Source: Coriobacteriaceae bacterium (lineage in GTDB: Bacteria; Actinomycetota; Coriobacteriia; Coriobacteriales; Coriobacteriaceae). From it: a stretch of 64,000 bases of DNA. Position 1 is the first letter of the stretch, and every line of letters begins with the position of its first letter. The stretch covers positions 62,001 to 126,000 of the forward strand of contig JAUNDT010000004.1 in NCBI GenBank assembly GCA_030525945.1. The letters run 5' to 3'. Position numbers and translations under genes: made by a program. The notes under the pieces were generated by a model. That model was not told the DNA's origin, did no database searches, and saw only the letters and a list, made by a program, of their open reading frames with translations. Below are positions 17,328-26,014 of this stretch, piece by piece.

Positions 17328-18897
17328 GGTGTCCTCCCACCTGTTCGTTGCGTTCCCGGGCCGTTGCCTCGGGTCGCAGGCTCCTGCCCATTACAAGTGC
17401 GTTTTTGCCGTACTTTCCCTTGACGTCGATGATGGCTCGCTGCAGCTCCTGCTCGCGGGCCTCGGCCTCGACGTCGGTAAACAGATTGACCGTGGCAAAT
17501 TCCTCGGGCAGCAAGTTACCGAACCCGATATTGACGCGCTTAATGGGGCGACGCGGGTCGACCGACTCGCAGAAGAGCTCCTCAAATGCTGAGAGCAGCT
17601 TTTTGCGTGAGTTCGTGCGCTCGCTCAGCTTGCGTTGCTTGCCGGCGTGCGCGTACCCGCGCTTGCCGCCCCGGGGCTGCTTGCCGTGCTCACCGACGAA
17701 CATCTCGCGAGCGCGCGGGGAGTCGCCCAAGAGATCGCGCACGGCTCCCGGGTCGGCGTGCGTTCCGCTCACCGCCATGCCCGAGGCGCCGCCTGTCCCA
17801 ATGCCCGCCGTACGCGCACCCGGTCGCGTCGTCGCGCGCTGGATATCCTCGGCGGTACTGCTGCGGCGATGCCCGCAGCCGTCCACATACGACGCGCTGC
17901 CGCTCACATCGAGGCGCCTGAGCTCCCGTGCCTCGCTTCCATATCCCACAAAGAGCGAAATCGAGCTTGCCACGAGATGCTGGCGAACGAGGTCGAGCGA
18001 GGAGGCCTCCACCATCTCGCGCAGGACCGTGAGGGCCTCTTGCGAGCTGTAGTTGCGCGCGAGTACCTGCCCGTTCGTTATGGACGTCGCCTGCGGCCGA
18101 TACGCTTGGATCTCGGCGATGGTGCACGGCTCAACACCGTGCGCGTGGTCGATGAGATACTCGGCGTTCACGCCGAACTCGCGATACAAGATGCGCTCAT
18201 CGAGCGCTGCGACGCCCATGAGGTCGTACACGCGGTATTTGGCGAGGCGCTCGGCGATGCCCGGCCCGATGCCCCAAATATCAGTGATGGGACGGTGCCG
18301 CCACACCTCGCGCCTAAAGCGCTCCTCATCGAGTTCCCCAATGCCGCTGGGCTCATGTTTTGCCGTGATGTCGAGTGCGACCTTGCATAAAAACAGGTTG
18401 GGCCCAATACCTGCGGTTGCGGTGATGCCGGTGCGCGCCAGGACGGCGCGGCGCAGCTCCTCGGCGAACTCGCGCGCCGAAAGGCCGTAGAGCGCCAGGT
18501 AGGGCGTGGCGTCGATGAAGCACTCGTCAATCGAGTAGACGTGGATGTCGATGGGGCTCACATACTCCAGGTAGATGCCGTAAATGCGGGCGGACATCTC
18601 CATGTAATGGCGCATGCGCGGCTTGGCCGCGATGTAGTCGATGTTGCCGGGTATGTCGAAGACACGGCAGCGGTTGCGCACGCCCAGCGCCTTCATAGCG
18701 GGGGAGACGGCCAGGCAGATGGTCGAACGCCCACGGGACATATCCGCCACAACGAGCGGCTGCGTAAAGGGGTCGAGCCCGCGCTCTACGCACTCGACCG
18801 AGGCATAGAACGTTTTGAGATCGATGCAGATATACGTGCGCTCCCGCTCCGTCCTCCGCGCGCGATCGAGCCGTGCCGCCTCACCTAAAGCCCCCAT
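17320..18897 (-). CDS. Y-family (UmuC/UvrX-type) DNA polymerase, SOS-controlled
   Basis: A 525-residue translesion polymerase. The catalytic carboxylates are in ICIDLKTFYASVE (Asp26) and YSIDECFIDAT (Asp124, Glu125). GIGPNLFLCKVALDITAK and the helix-hairpin-helix WGIGPGIAERLAKY follow, and the C-terminus has the NLFTD segment of the UvrX branch. About 90 residues of low-complexity sequence (337-428) interrupt the little-finger region. The ATG at 18897 is preceded by GGGAGG with short spacing. The promoter carries two LexA-type boxes, so damage induction is expected. The YolD-like gene follows with overlap. Confidence 0.93.
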   Translation of the reverse strand: MGALGEAARLDRARRTERERTYICIDLKTFYASVECVERGLDPFTQPLVVADMSRGRSTICLAVSPAMKALGVRNRCRVFDIPGNIDYIAAKPRMRHYMEMSARIYGIYLEYVSPIDIHVYSIDECFIDATPYLALYGLSAREFAEELRRAVLARTGITATAGIGPNLFLCKVALDITAKHEPSGIGELDEERFRREVWRHRPITDIWGIGPGIAERLAKYRVYDLMGVAALDERILYREFGVNAEYLIDHAHGVEPCTIAEIQAYRPQATSITNGQVLARNYSSQEALTVLREMVEASSLDLVRQHLVASSISLFVGYGSEARELRRLDVSGSASYVDGCGHRRSSTAEDIQRATTRPGARTAGIGTGGASGMAVSGTHADPGAVRDLLGDSPRAREMFVGEHGKQPRGGKRGYAHAGKQRKLSERTNSRKKLLSAFEELFCESVDPRRPIKRVNIGFGNLLPEEFATVNLFTDVEAEAREQELQRAIIDVKGKYGKNALVMGRSLRPEATARERNEQVGGHRA

Positions 18898-18916
18898 GGT
18901 CCTCCCTTCGCATATA

Positions 18917-18928
18917 GAACAGGTGTTC
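18917..18928. promoter_or_regulatory. LexA (SOS) box 1
   Basis: GAACAGGTGTTC fits the Gram-positive LexA consensus GAAC-N4-GTTC exactly. It lies in the 5' untranslated region, 20 bp upstream of the polymerase start codon. Confidence 0.85.
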
Positions 18929-18930
18929 CA

Positions 18931-18942
18931 GAACCTCTGTTC
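18931..18942. promoter_or_regulatory. LexA (SOS) box 2
   Basis: GAACCTCTGTTC again fits GAAC-N4-GTTC. It sits two bases from box 1 and directly adjoins the -10 element, so bound LexA would block the start site. Confidence 0.85.
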
Positions 18943-18943
18943 G

Positions 18944-18972
18944 ATAATACGAGCTTGTCCGGACACGGTCAA
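18944..18972 (-). promoter_or_regulatory. Promoter of the Y-family polymerase/YolD operon
   Basis: On the minus strand: -35 TTGACC (18967-18972), a 17-bp spacer and -10 TATTAT (18944-18949). Both LexA boxes lie immediately downstream. Confidence 0.8.
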
Positions 18973-19104
18973 ACGTGGGCGCACGCTGTGGTTTTGCCTC
19001 AGGAGTCCAGCTCGCGCGCTCGTGTTGGTAGGATGTTCGTCAGAAAATCGGCACATCATGTTCGATGTGCTTCGTTCCGTATTCGATTGATTGGATGTAT
19101 CCGC

Positions 19105-19653
19105 ATGCCTTTTGACCTGCCTGTCTCGCAGTTTGTGGCCGAGCATCTCCGAGCCGAGTGGCTCACGCCGCTCATGGAGGCGCTGAGCGACGCCGTGACG
19201 CCGGTGGCGCTCATCGTTGCGCTGCTGTGCATTTCGGCCCTGGCACCCGGCAAGCGCCTCACGCGCTTTTGCGCTATTAACCTTGTGCTTTCTACGGTGC
19301 TGAACCAAGTGCTCAAGTTCATCATCCAGCGCCCGCGCCCGGATGCGGCCCTGCACCTGGTGGATATCGGGGGCTTCAGCTTCCCGTCCGGTCATTCCAT
19401 GGCCGCCATGAGCTTTTTCGGCCTGCTTATCTGGCTGGTGTGGCGCTATCACGAGAAGGGCCCCAGGCGCACGGCGCTCGTCGCGTCTTTTGCGGCCATC
19501 ATCGTCCTGATCGGCTTCTCCCGCGTGTACCTGGGCGTTCACTACGTAAGCGACGTGCTTGGCGGATTCCTCGTTTCGCTGGCGTGGATCGCCTTGTACA
19601 TCAAGGTGGCCGCGCCGCGCATTCTGGGCGGTCAGGGCACGCTGTCGAGCTAA
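19105..19653 (+). CDS. PAP2-family membrane phosphatase
   Basis: A 182-residue integral membrane enzyme with the three-part phosphatase signature: KFIIQRPRP, FPSGHSMA and SRVYLGVHYVSDV, where the two His and the Arg residues form the active site. Likely substrates are undecaprenyl diphosphate or phosphatidic or phosphatidylglycerol phosphate. Five to six membrane helices surround the motifs. The ATG at 19105 gives the normal family length; the ribosome site is weak. It is transcribed divergently from the polymerase operon, and nadE follows 83 bp downstream. Confidence 0.9.
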   Translation: MPFDLPVSQFVAEHLRAEWLTPLMEALSDAVTPVALIVALLCISALAPGKRLTRFCAINLVLSTVLNQVLKFIIQRPRPDAALHLVDIGGFSFPSGHSMAAMSFFGLLIWLVWRYHEKGPRRTALVASFAAIIVLIGFSRVYLGVHYVSDVLGGFLVSLAWIALYIKVAAPRILGGQGTLSS

Positions 19654-19736
19654 CGCGAACCCACAGGCGGGCGTTCGCGCCATGTCTGCGCCAGCGGGTA
19701 CAATGGACTCAGAAAAAAGTTCCCAAGGAGGGTGTC

Positions 19737-21803
19737 ATGGACGAGCTGATCTTGAACGGGCCCGGCGCGGCTGGCATGGGCGAGGGCGACGGGTTCTTCC
19801 GCGTTGCCGCCGCCACGCCCGAGCTGCGCGTGGGCGATGTACGCGGCAATGCCGAGGCCATCCTCGCGTGCGTGCGCCGTGCGGCGCATGAAGGCGTGCG
19901 CGCCCTCGTGCTGCCGGAGCTCTGCCTTGCGGGTTACACCTGCGCCGACCTGTTCCACGACCGCGCGTTGCTGCGCTCCTGCGAAGCGGCTCTGGCGTGG
20001 CTGCTCGACCAAACGCGCGCCTTGCCGGTCTTCTTTACCGTGGGCATGCCGTATGCGCAGGGGGAGAGCGTCTACAACTGCGCTGCGTGCTGCTGCGCCG
20101 GAGAGCTTCTCGGTATGAGCGTCAAGAGTCACTTGCCCAACTACCGTGAGTTCTACGAGGGCCGCTGGTTCGCGCCCGCGCCTGAGAACCCGAGTTGTGC
20201 CACGTGTGCGATTGCGGGGCGGACGGTGCCGTTCGGCGCTCGTATCGTGTACCGCTGCGTGGACGAGGGGTGCTCGGACCTGGCTATTGGCGTGGAGATC
20301 TGCGAGGACCTGTGGGTGCCCGACTCGCCCTCGACCCATATGGCGCTTGAGGGCGGCGCGACGGTACTTTTGAACCTGAGCGCTTCCGATGAGGTGATCG
20401 GCAAGTCCACCTACCGCCGCGATTTGGTGCGCGGTCAGTCGGCACGCCTGTACGCCGCCTATGCCTACGCGAACGCGGGTGAGGGTGAGTCCACGACCGA
20501 CCTAGTCTTCGCCGGTGAGAACCTCATCGCCGAGAACGGCGCGCTGCTCGCGCGTACCGAGCTCTTCACGCGCGACATGGCCGTGGCCGATGTGGACCTC
20601 GATATGCTCATGGCCGAGCGCCGCCGCTCCAACACCTGGGTGCGCCCTGCGTCCCCAACGCGTCCATGCCACGACACCGCGTTCTCGTTCAAGGGTGCGC
20701 TTTCCGTGCCGGGGAATGCCGTGGAGGCCGGGTCTGCCCCCGCACCCGATGCCGCCATCCTGCTTTCCGCCGCGCACGCCGCGCGTGTGGCCCCGCGTAC
20801 GCCCTTTGTGCCCGCCGGCGAGCATGAGCGCTCCGAGCGATGCGAGACGATCTTCAACCTGCAGGCTGCGGGCCTCAAGACCCGCTTGGCTCACACGCAT
20901 ACCGAGCATGCCGTGATCGGCCTTTCGGGTGGCTTGGATTCCACGTTGGCGCTGCTGGTCACCGTGCGCGCCTTTGATGCCCTGGGCTTGCCCCGCACGG
21001 GCGTGCACGCCGTGTCGATGCCGGGCTTTGGCACGACTGCGCGCACGAAGACGAACGCCGAGCGCCTGGCCGAGCACTTGGGCGTGGACTTCCGCACCAT
21101 CTCGATCGCCGAGGCGGTTCGCGGCCACTTCTCCGACATCGGCCATGATCCGGCTGTGACGGATGTGACCTACGAGAACGCGCAGGCGCGTGAGCGCACG
21201 CAGGTCTTGATGGATCTCTCCAACGAGCTCGGCGGCTTCGTGATCGGCACGGGCGACCTCTCGGAGCTGGCGCTCGGCTGGGCCACCTACAACGCCGACC
21301 ACATGAGCATGTACGGCGTGAACGCGGGTGTGCCCAAAACGCTCGTGCGCTACCTGGTTGCCCATGCCGCGGATGTCTTCGGCGGTGAGGCCGCCGCAAC
21401 TCTGCGTGACATCCTCGACACGCCCGTGTCGCCCGAGCTGCTGCCGCCCACGGGCGACGGCCAGATCGCCCAGTGCACCGAGGAGCTCGTGGGCCCCTAC
21501 GAGCTGCACGACTTCTTCCTCTTCCACATGCTGCGCCACGGCTTTGCCCCGGGCAAGATCTACCGTATGGCGTGCCGCACGTTCGCCGAGGCCGCAGGCG
21601 AGGGCGCGCCGGCCTATGAGCCCCAGGTGATCTTGAGCTGGCTGCGCACGTTCTACCGCCGGTTCTTCGCGCAGCAGTTCAAGCGCAGCTGCCTGCCCGA
21701 CGGTCCCAAGGTCGGTTCTGTGAGTGTGAGCCCGCGTGGCGATTGGCGCATGCCGAGCGATGCCTCCGCGGCCCTCTGGCTCGAGGAGATCGATAGCCTG
21801 TAA
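19737..21803 (+). CDS. nadE: Glutamine-hydrolysing NAD(+) synthetase
   Basis: A 688-residue two-domain enzyme that makes NAD from deamido-NAD, ATP and glutamine. The N-terminal nitrilase-type glutaminase has its triad at Glu61 ([10 protein letters not shown]), Lys130 ([14 protein letters not shown]) and Cys189 (VEICEDLW). The C-terminal synthetase has the ATP-binding loop [12 protein letters not shown], then [14 protein letters not shown] and [23 protein letters not shown] precedes the ATG at 19737. A shared terminator hairpin lies between it and the convergent RpiR gene. Together with pncB at 56.7 kb it completes salvage from nicotinate. Confidence 0.96.
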   Translation: MDELILNGPGAAGMGEGDGFFRVAAATPELRVGDVRGNAEAILACVRRAAHEGVRALVLPELCLAGYTCADLFHDRALLRSCEAALAWLLDQTRALPVFFTVGMPYAQGESVYNCAACCCAGELLGMSVKSHLPNYREFYEGRWFAPAPENPSCATCAIAGRTVPFGARIVYRCVDEGCSDLAIGVEICEDLWVPDSPSTHMALEGGATVLLNLSASDEVIGKSTYRRDLVRGQSARLYAAYAYANAGEGESTTDLVFAGENLIAENGALLARTELFTRDMAVADVDLDMLMAERRRSNTWVRPASPTRPCHDTAFSFKGALSVPGNAVEAGSAPAPDAAILLSAAHAARVAPRTPFVPAGEHERSERCETIFNLQAAGLKTRLAHTHTEHAVIGLSGGLDSTLALLVTVRAFDALGLPRTGVHAVSMPGFGTTARTKTNAERLAEHLGVDFRTISIAEAVRGHFSDIGHDPAVTDVTYENAQARERTQVLMDLSNELGGFVIGTGDLSELALGWATYNADHMSMYGVNAGVPKTLVRYLVAHAADVFGGEAAATLRDILDTPVSPELLPPTGDGQIAQCTEELVGPYELHDFFLFHMLRHGFAPGKIYRMACRTFAEAAGEGAPAYEPQVILSWLRTFYRRFFAQQFKRSCLPDGPKVGSVSVSPRGDWRMPSDASAALWLEEIDSL

Positions 21804-21811
21804 GGGCCTCG

Positions 21812-21855
21812 GCCCGCTTTAGGCGCTCGCTTGGACGATTGCGCCAAAAGCGGGC
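21812..21855. terminator. Bidirectional terminator hairpin
   Basis: GCCCGCTTTAGGCGC (21812-21826) pairs with GCGCCAAAAGCGGGC (21841-21855) with one mismatch, between the convergent nadE and rpiR-family genes. It touches the regulator's stop codon. Confidence 0.75.
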
Positions 21856-22721
21856 TACTCCACCTCTTTGTCGCCTTGGATGAGTTCCTCGTAGCGGCTG
21901 ATGGAGTCGCGGGCGCCGGGGATATGCGGGAGCAAAAAGCTATAGATGACCTCGATGATGAGCGTTGCCGAGATTTTCGAGAACGTGAAGTCGACGGTCG
22001 TGAGCAGCGCCTCGTAGTTGACGGTGCGCAGCACGATGTCGGACAGGCGAGCGAGCGGCGCGTTGGTGTTTCCGCAGATGAGGATGACCGTCGCTCCGCT
22101 TTGCTTGGCGGCGCGCAGGATGCGCTCGAGGCGCTGCGACTTGCCGGAATTCGAAATGAGCACGAGTACGTCGCCTTCGCGCATGGTGAGGGCGAGTGAG
22201 GTCGAGCTCTCCGTGATGGTATTGGCAACGCTTCTGATGCCGAGCTGGCCGAACTTGATCGCGGCGTCGATGGCCACGGCGTTGGTGTTGCCAACCGCGG
22301 CGAACATGACGAGGTCGGCATGGGCGAACAAATCAACGATGGTGTGCAGGGTTTCGGGGTCGAGCGCGTCGAGCGTCGACTCGATCTCGCGCACCTTGGC
22401 ATTCTTTATATTGGCGATCGACTGCTCGAACTCGTCGAGCGACACCTCGCGCGTGACTTGCTCATCGCCGGAGCGCGCCACGAGGTCGCGCGCGAGCGAG
22501 AACTGAAAGGCGCGGAAGTTCGAAAACCCCAAGCGCTTGCAGAAGCGCGAAACGGACGCCTCCGAGGTCTTGCTTGCGCGGGCAAGCTGCGCGGAGGTCA
22601 TTTGGGGCGCGGTTTCGGTGTTGGCGAGAATGAAATCGACGATGCGCTGCTCGCTATCGTGAAATGACTGCGATGAGGTGATGAGCGCAAGCGCGCTGAG
22701 CGTGTCTGGCGTGTTCGGCAT
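21855..22721 (-). CDS. RpiR/MurR-family transcriptional regulator
   Basis: A 288-residue regulator with an N-terminal helix-turn-helix (SAQLARASKTSEASVSRFCKRLGF, about 43-66) and a C-terminal SIS sugar-phosphate-binding domain (VMFAAVGNTNAVA, LVLISNSGKSQRLERIL). Such proteins sense phosphosugars. RBS GGAAGGGG precedes the ATG. It is divergent from the fructose PTS and 1-phosphofructokinase genes, so the natural inference is that it controls them in response to fructose 1-phosphate or a related ester. The divergent region holds repeated TTTCA-Y-GGAAR sites. Confidence 0.92.
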   Translation of the reverse strand: MPNTPDTLSALALITSSQSFHDSEQRIVDFILANTETAPQMTSAQLARASKTSEASVSRFCKRLGFSNFRAFQFSLARDLVARSGDEQVTREVSLDEFEQSIANIKNAKVREIESTLDALDPETLHTIVDLFAHADLVMFAAVGNTNAVAIDAAIKFGQLGIRSVANTITESSTSLALTMREGDVLVLISNSGKSQRLERILRAAKQSGATVILICGNTNAPLARLSDIVLRTVNYEALLTTVDFTFSKISATLIIEVIYSFLLPHIPGARDSISRYEELIQGDKEVE

Positions 22722-22767
22722 ACGGGCCCCTTCCTGTCATCACTAGGATACAAGGGTGACGAATTTC

Positions 22768-22835
22768 TTTCATGGAAACTTCGGTGAATGGAAGAACCTT
22801 ACCGTTCACCGACATAAAAGTACCTTTCACGGAAG
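22768..22835. promoter_or_regulatory. Candidate RpiR operator sites in the fru divergent region
   Basis: TTTCATGGAAA (22768-22778) and TTTCACGGAAG (22825-22835) share one consensus. Between them GGTGAATGG and CCGTTCACC form an inverted repeat. The sites lie between the regulator and the fructose PTS gene, which is where an operator is expected; binding is not shown. Confidence 0.5.
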
Positions 22836-22928
22836 ATATAATCGATGAAAGAAACTACGCAATCCGCAGCGTGGTAGATTCTAACTGTCAAATTGCACCG
22901 CAAGGTGCTCGAGAACGCAGGAGGGAAT

Positions 22929-24935
22929 ATGGCACAAACGTACGACATCGTTGCCGCCACGGGGTGTCCCACGGGCATCGCCCACACCTTCATGGCAAAA
23001 GAGGCGCTCGAAAAGGCCGCCGCTGCCCGCGGTTTGAGCATTAAGGTCGAGACGCACGGCCAGGTCGGCGTCGAGAACGCCCTGACGCCGGGCGAGATCG
23101 CCGCGGCTCGTGCGGTCGTGGTCGCGGCCGACAAGGACGTTCAGGCGGAGCGCTTCGCCGGCAAGCCCATGGTGTCCGTGGGCGTGGCGAAGGCCATCGC
23201 CGTCGAGGCCGCAGGCAAGCTCATCGACGAGGCCCTGGTCGCCCAAGCCGATCCGAACGCCGTCGTGCAGGCGGAGCCCGATGCGGCTCCCGAGAAGGAG
23301 ACCCTGGGCCATCAGCTCTACAAGCATTTGATGAACGGCGTGTCCCACATGCTCGTGTTCGTGGTCGCGGGCGGCGTGCTCACCGCGCTCTCGTTCCTCT
23401 GGGGCATCACGAGCTTTGATTCCACCGCGGCCGACTACAACAGCTTCGCCGCCATGCTCAAGATCATCGGCGGCATCGCCATGGGCCTTATGGTTCCGGT
23501 GCTCTCCGCCTATATCGCCGAGTCCATCGGCAAGCGCCCGGCACTCGTTCCCGGCTTTGTCGCCGGCATGATCGCCGTGCAGGGCCTGCCGGTGAGCGCG
23601 CAGACGGGTCTGATCGACGCCGGCGGCACGGGCGTGGGCTTCGGCTTCCTCGGCGGTATCGTGGGCGGCTTTTTGGCCGGCTACGTCATCGTGCTGCTCG
23701 AGAAGCTCTTCGCGAAGATTCCCGCCAGCCTGAACGGCCTGAAGGCGATCTTCCTGTACCCGCTGTGCTCCACCGCCATCGTCGGCCTCGTGATGCTCGG
23801 CATCTCGGGCCCCATGGCCTCGATCAACCAGGCGATGATGGACTTCCTGCAGGGTCTTTCCACTTCCGGCCCCATCGTGCTGGGCCTGGCTATCGGCTGC
23901 ATGTGCGCCTTTGACATGGGCGGCCCGGTCAACAAGGCCGCATACGCCACCGGCACCTTCCTGCTGGGCACCGCTCTTGAGGCGGGCGTGGGAACCGCCA
24001 CGTATGAGTTCGGCACCAACTTCATGGCCGCCGTGTCCGCCGCGTGCATCGTGCCTCCGCTCATCACCACCTTCGCCGTCATCGTGGGCAAGAAGTACTT
24101 CTCCCAGGAGGACCACGACGCCGGTATCGTCAACTTCATCCTGGGCTGCACCCATATCACCGAGGGCGCCATCCCGTTCATGACCAAGAACATCTGGCCC
24201 GTTATGCCCATCATGATGCTGGGCTCCTCCATCGCGTCCATCCTGACGATCTTCTTCGGCGTGCACGACCCGGCGCCCCACGGCGGCTTCTTGGTCCTGC
24301 CCGTGGTGGATGGCGGCCTTATGTGGGTTGTCTCCATCGCCATCGGCTCCGTGGTGGGCGGCCTGCTGTTCGTGCTCTTCAAGCGCCATGAGTACGGCAA
24401 GGCGAACGGCGGCACGCCGGCGAGCGAGCCTGCCAACGCCCCCGCAGTCACCCCCGCGACCCCTGCCGACGATCCTGAGGCATCTGGCGGCTTCGTGAAG
24501 GCCTCCGATGTCCTGTGCATCGACGCTTCCGACCGCGATGCGGCGCTGCACGCGATCACCGATCACGCCGTCGAGTCCGGCATCGCCACCGATGCCACGG
24601 CGCTCTTCGACGCCTTCATGGCCCGCGAGGCCGAAGGCACCACGGGCATGGTCGACGGGTTCGCCATTCCGCACGCCAAGACCGATGCCGTCGTGCGCCC
24701 GGCGGTGGTGGTGCTTAAGTCCGCATGCGACGTCAGCGGTTGGGACACGCTCGATGGTGCTCCGGTGACCTGCGCGATCGCGCTGCTGGTGCCTTCCGCT
24801 AAGGCCGGCACCGAGCATCTGCAGATTCTGTCCAAGGTCGCGACCGCCCTTGCCGATGACGAGTTCCGCGCCACCTGCAAAACGACGGCCGACCCGGCAT
24901 CCATCGCCGCGCTCATCAACGCCCGCCTGGCGTAA
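22929..24935 (+). CDS. fruA: Fructose-specific PTS enzyme, fused IIB-IIC-IIA
   Basis: A 668-residue permease that imports and phosphorylates fructose. Domain order: IIB (1-100) with phospho-Cys13 in ATGCPTGIAHT; IIC membrane domain (about 135-490) with GCTHITEGAIPF and PAPHGG; a Pro/Ala linker; IIA (about 515-668) with phospho-His582 in AIPHAKTD. The product should be fructose 1-phosphate, the substrate of the kinase encoded 17 bp downstream. RBS AGGAGGG precedes the ATG at 22929. It is divergent from the RpiR-type regulator. Many bacteria carry IIA as a separate or N-terminal domain; the B-C-A order is a known variant. Confidence 0.94.
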   Translation: MAQTYDIVAATGCPTGIAHTFMAKEALEKAAAARGLSIKVETHGQVGVENALTPGEIAAARAVVVAADKDVQAERFAGKPMVSVGVAKAIAVEAAGKLIDEALVAQADPNAVVQAEPDAAPEKETLGHQLYKHLMNGVSHMLVFVVAGGVLTALSFLWGITSFDSTAADYNSFAAMLKIIGGIAMGLMVPVLSAYIAESIGKRPALVPGFVAGMIAVQGLPVSAQTGLIDAGGTGVGFGFLGGIVGGFLAGYVIVLLEKLFAKIPASLNGLKAIFLYPLCSTAIVGLVMLGISGPMASINQAMMDFLQGLSTSGPIVLGLAIGCMCAFDMGGPVNKAAYATGTFLLGTALEAGVGTATYEFGTNFMAAVSAACIVPPLITTFAVIVGKKYFSQEDHDAGIVNFILGCTHITEGAIPFMTKNIWPVMPIMMLGSSIASILTIFFGVHDPAPHGGFLVLPVVDGGLMWVVSIAIGSVVGGLLFVLFKRHEYGKANGGTPASEPANAPAVTPATPADDPEASGGFVKASDVLCIDASDRDAALHAITDHAVESGIATDATALFDAFMAREAEGTTGMVDGFAIPHAKTDAVVRPAVVVLKSACDVSGWDTLDGAPVTCAIALLVPSAKAGTEHLQILSKVATALADDEFRATCKTTADPASIAALINARLA

Positions 24936-24952
24936 GGCGAAGAGGTGCTTGC

Positions 24953-25885
24953 ATGATTTACACGCTTACCGCCAATCCCGCGATCGACTACAACATCTCG
25001 TGCGATGGCCTGGCTCCCAACACGGTGACGCGCACGCGCGATGCGGTCTACACGCCCAACGGCAAGGGCCTGAATGTCTCGTTCACACTCGATCACTACG
25101 GCGTCCCCACGGCGATACTGGGCTTTTTCGCCGGCTTCTCCGGCCGCTTCATCGTTGAGGGCGCTCGCGAGCGCGGCGTGCGCGTCGAGCCCGTATGGGT
25201 TGAGGGCATCACGCGCGTCAACGTCTTCCTCAACGCCGGCGAGGTGGGGGAGTACAACATGGTGAACGCCGGCGCCCCCATTACCTCGGCAGACGAGCAG
25301 GCCATGTTCGAACTCGTTGAGGGCCTCGACGACCTGGAGTGCCTGGTCATCTCGGGGTCGCTGCCCCCCAATACCTCGCAGGAGTTCTTGGGTGAGGTCA
25401 TCGAGCGCGTTCAGGCCAAGGGCGGCGAGGTCGTCTTGGACATCTCGAGTCCGCAGCTCGCCGACCTGCTCGCCAAAAAGCCGCTGCTCATCAAGCCGAA
25501 CGACGACGAGCTGCGCGACATCTTAGGCCTGGAGGTGAGCGCGGGCGACGACGCGTCCGTTCGCGAGGCCATGGCTGTGCTCCACGCGAAGGGCGCCAAG
25601 AACGTGCTGCTCACGCTCGGCGGGTCGGGTGCGTATTTCTCGAACGGCACGGAGCTGTGGTTCGCCAATCGCACCTTCGATGTGCAGGTGCGCTCCACGG
25701 TTTGCGCGGGCGACTCTTCGCTGGCGGCCTTCTTGTCGGTGTGGACCCGGGACGAGGCGCGCGTCGAGGATGCCCTGCGCCGCTCCATGGCAACGGGCGC
25801 CAACGTGGTCGAGTGCGCCGGTCTGGGCGACTTCTCCAAGGTGGCCGAGTACGAGCGGGGCATCGAGATCCGCCGCGCGCTCTAG
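24953..25885 (+). CDS. fruK: 1-phosphofructokinase (PfkB family)
   Basis: A 310-residue kinase that turns fructose 1-phosphate into fructose 1,6-bisphosphate. PfkB hallmarks are the opening IYTLTANPAIDY, the substrate loop PNGKGLNVS, LVISGSLPP, the mid-region LLIKPNDDEL and the C-terminal TVCAGDSSLAAFL, whose Asp is catalytic (Cys replaces the first Gly of GAGD). The gene follows fruA by 17 bp with RBS AAGAGG and is ended by a strong terminator. A paralogue of the same length lies next to ptsI at 36.3 kb. Confidence 0.93.
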   Translation: MIYTLTANPAIDYNISCDGLAPNTVTRTRDAVYTPNGKGLNVSFTLDHYGVPTAILGFFAGFSGRFIVEGARERGVRVEPVWVEGITRVNVFLNAGEVGEYNMVNAGAPITSADEQAMFELVEGLDDLECLVISGSLPPNTSQEFLGEVIERVQAKGGEVVLDISSPQLADLLAKKPLLIKPNDDELRDILGLEVSAGDDASVREAMAVLHAKGAKNVLLTLGGSGAYFSNGTELWFANRTFDVQVRSTVCAGDSSLAAFLSVWTRDEARVEDALRRSMATGANVVECAGLGDFSKVAEYERGIEIRRAL

Positions 25886-25936
25886 GCAGGACGCCCCAAA
25901 CGCGCGCGTTTTTGAAACGTGCGCATATAGCTCGCG

Positions 25937-25966
25937 AGGACCCCGCATCTCTGCGGGGTCCTTTCG
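25937..25966 (+). terminator. Rho-independent terminator of the fru operon
   Basis: AGGACCCCGCA pairs perfectly with TGCGGGGTCCT around TCTC and is followed by TTCG. It lies 52 bp after fruK. Confidence 0.85.
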
Positions 25967-26014
25967 TACGTGCGATAATGGCAGAAGCGTTTAAATGCGA
26001 GTAAGGAGCACGGC

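Noticed and set aside
22881-24818. 645-codon minus-strand frame opposite fruA
   Set aside because: Shadow of the PTS gene; low-complexity His/Asp/Gly translation without domains.
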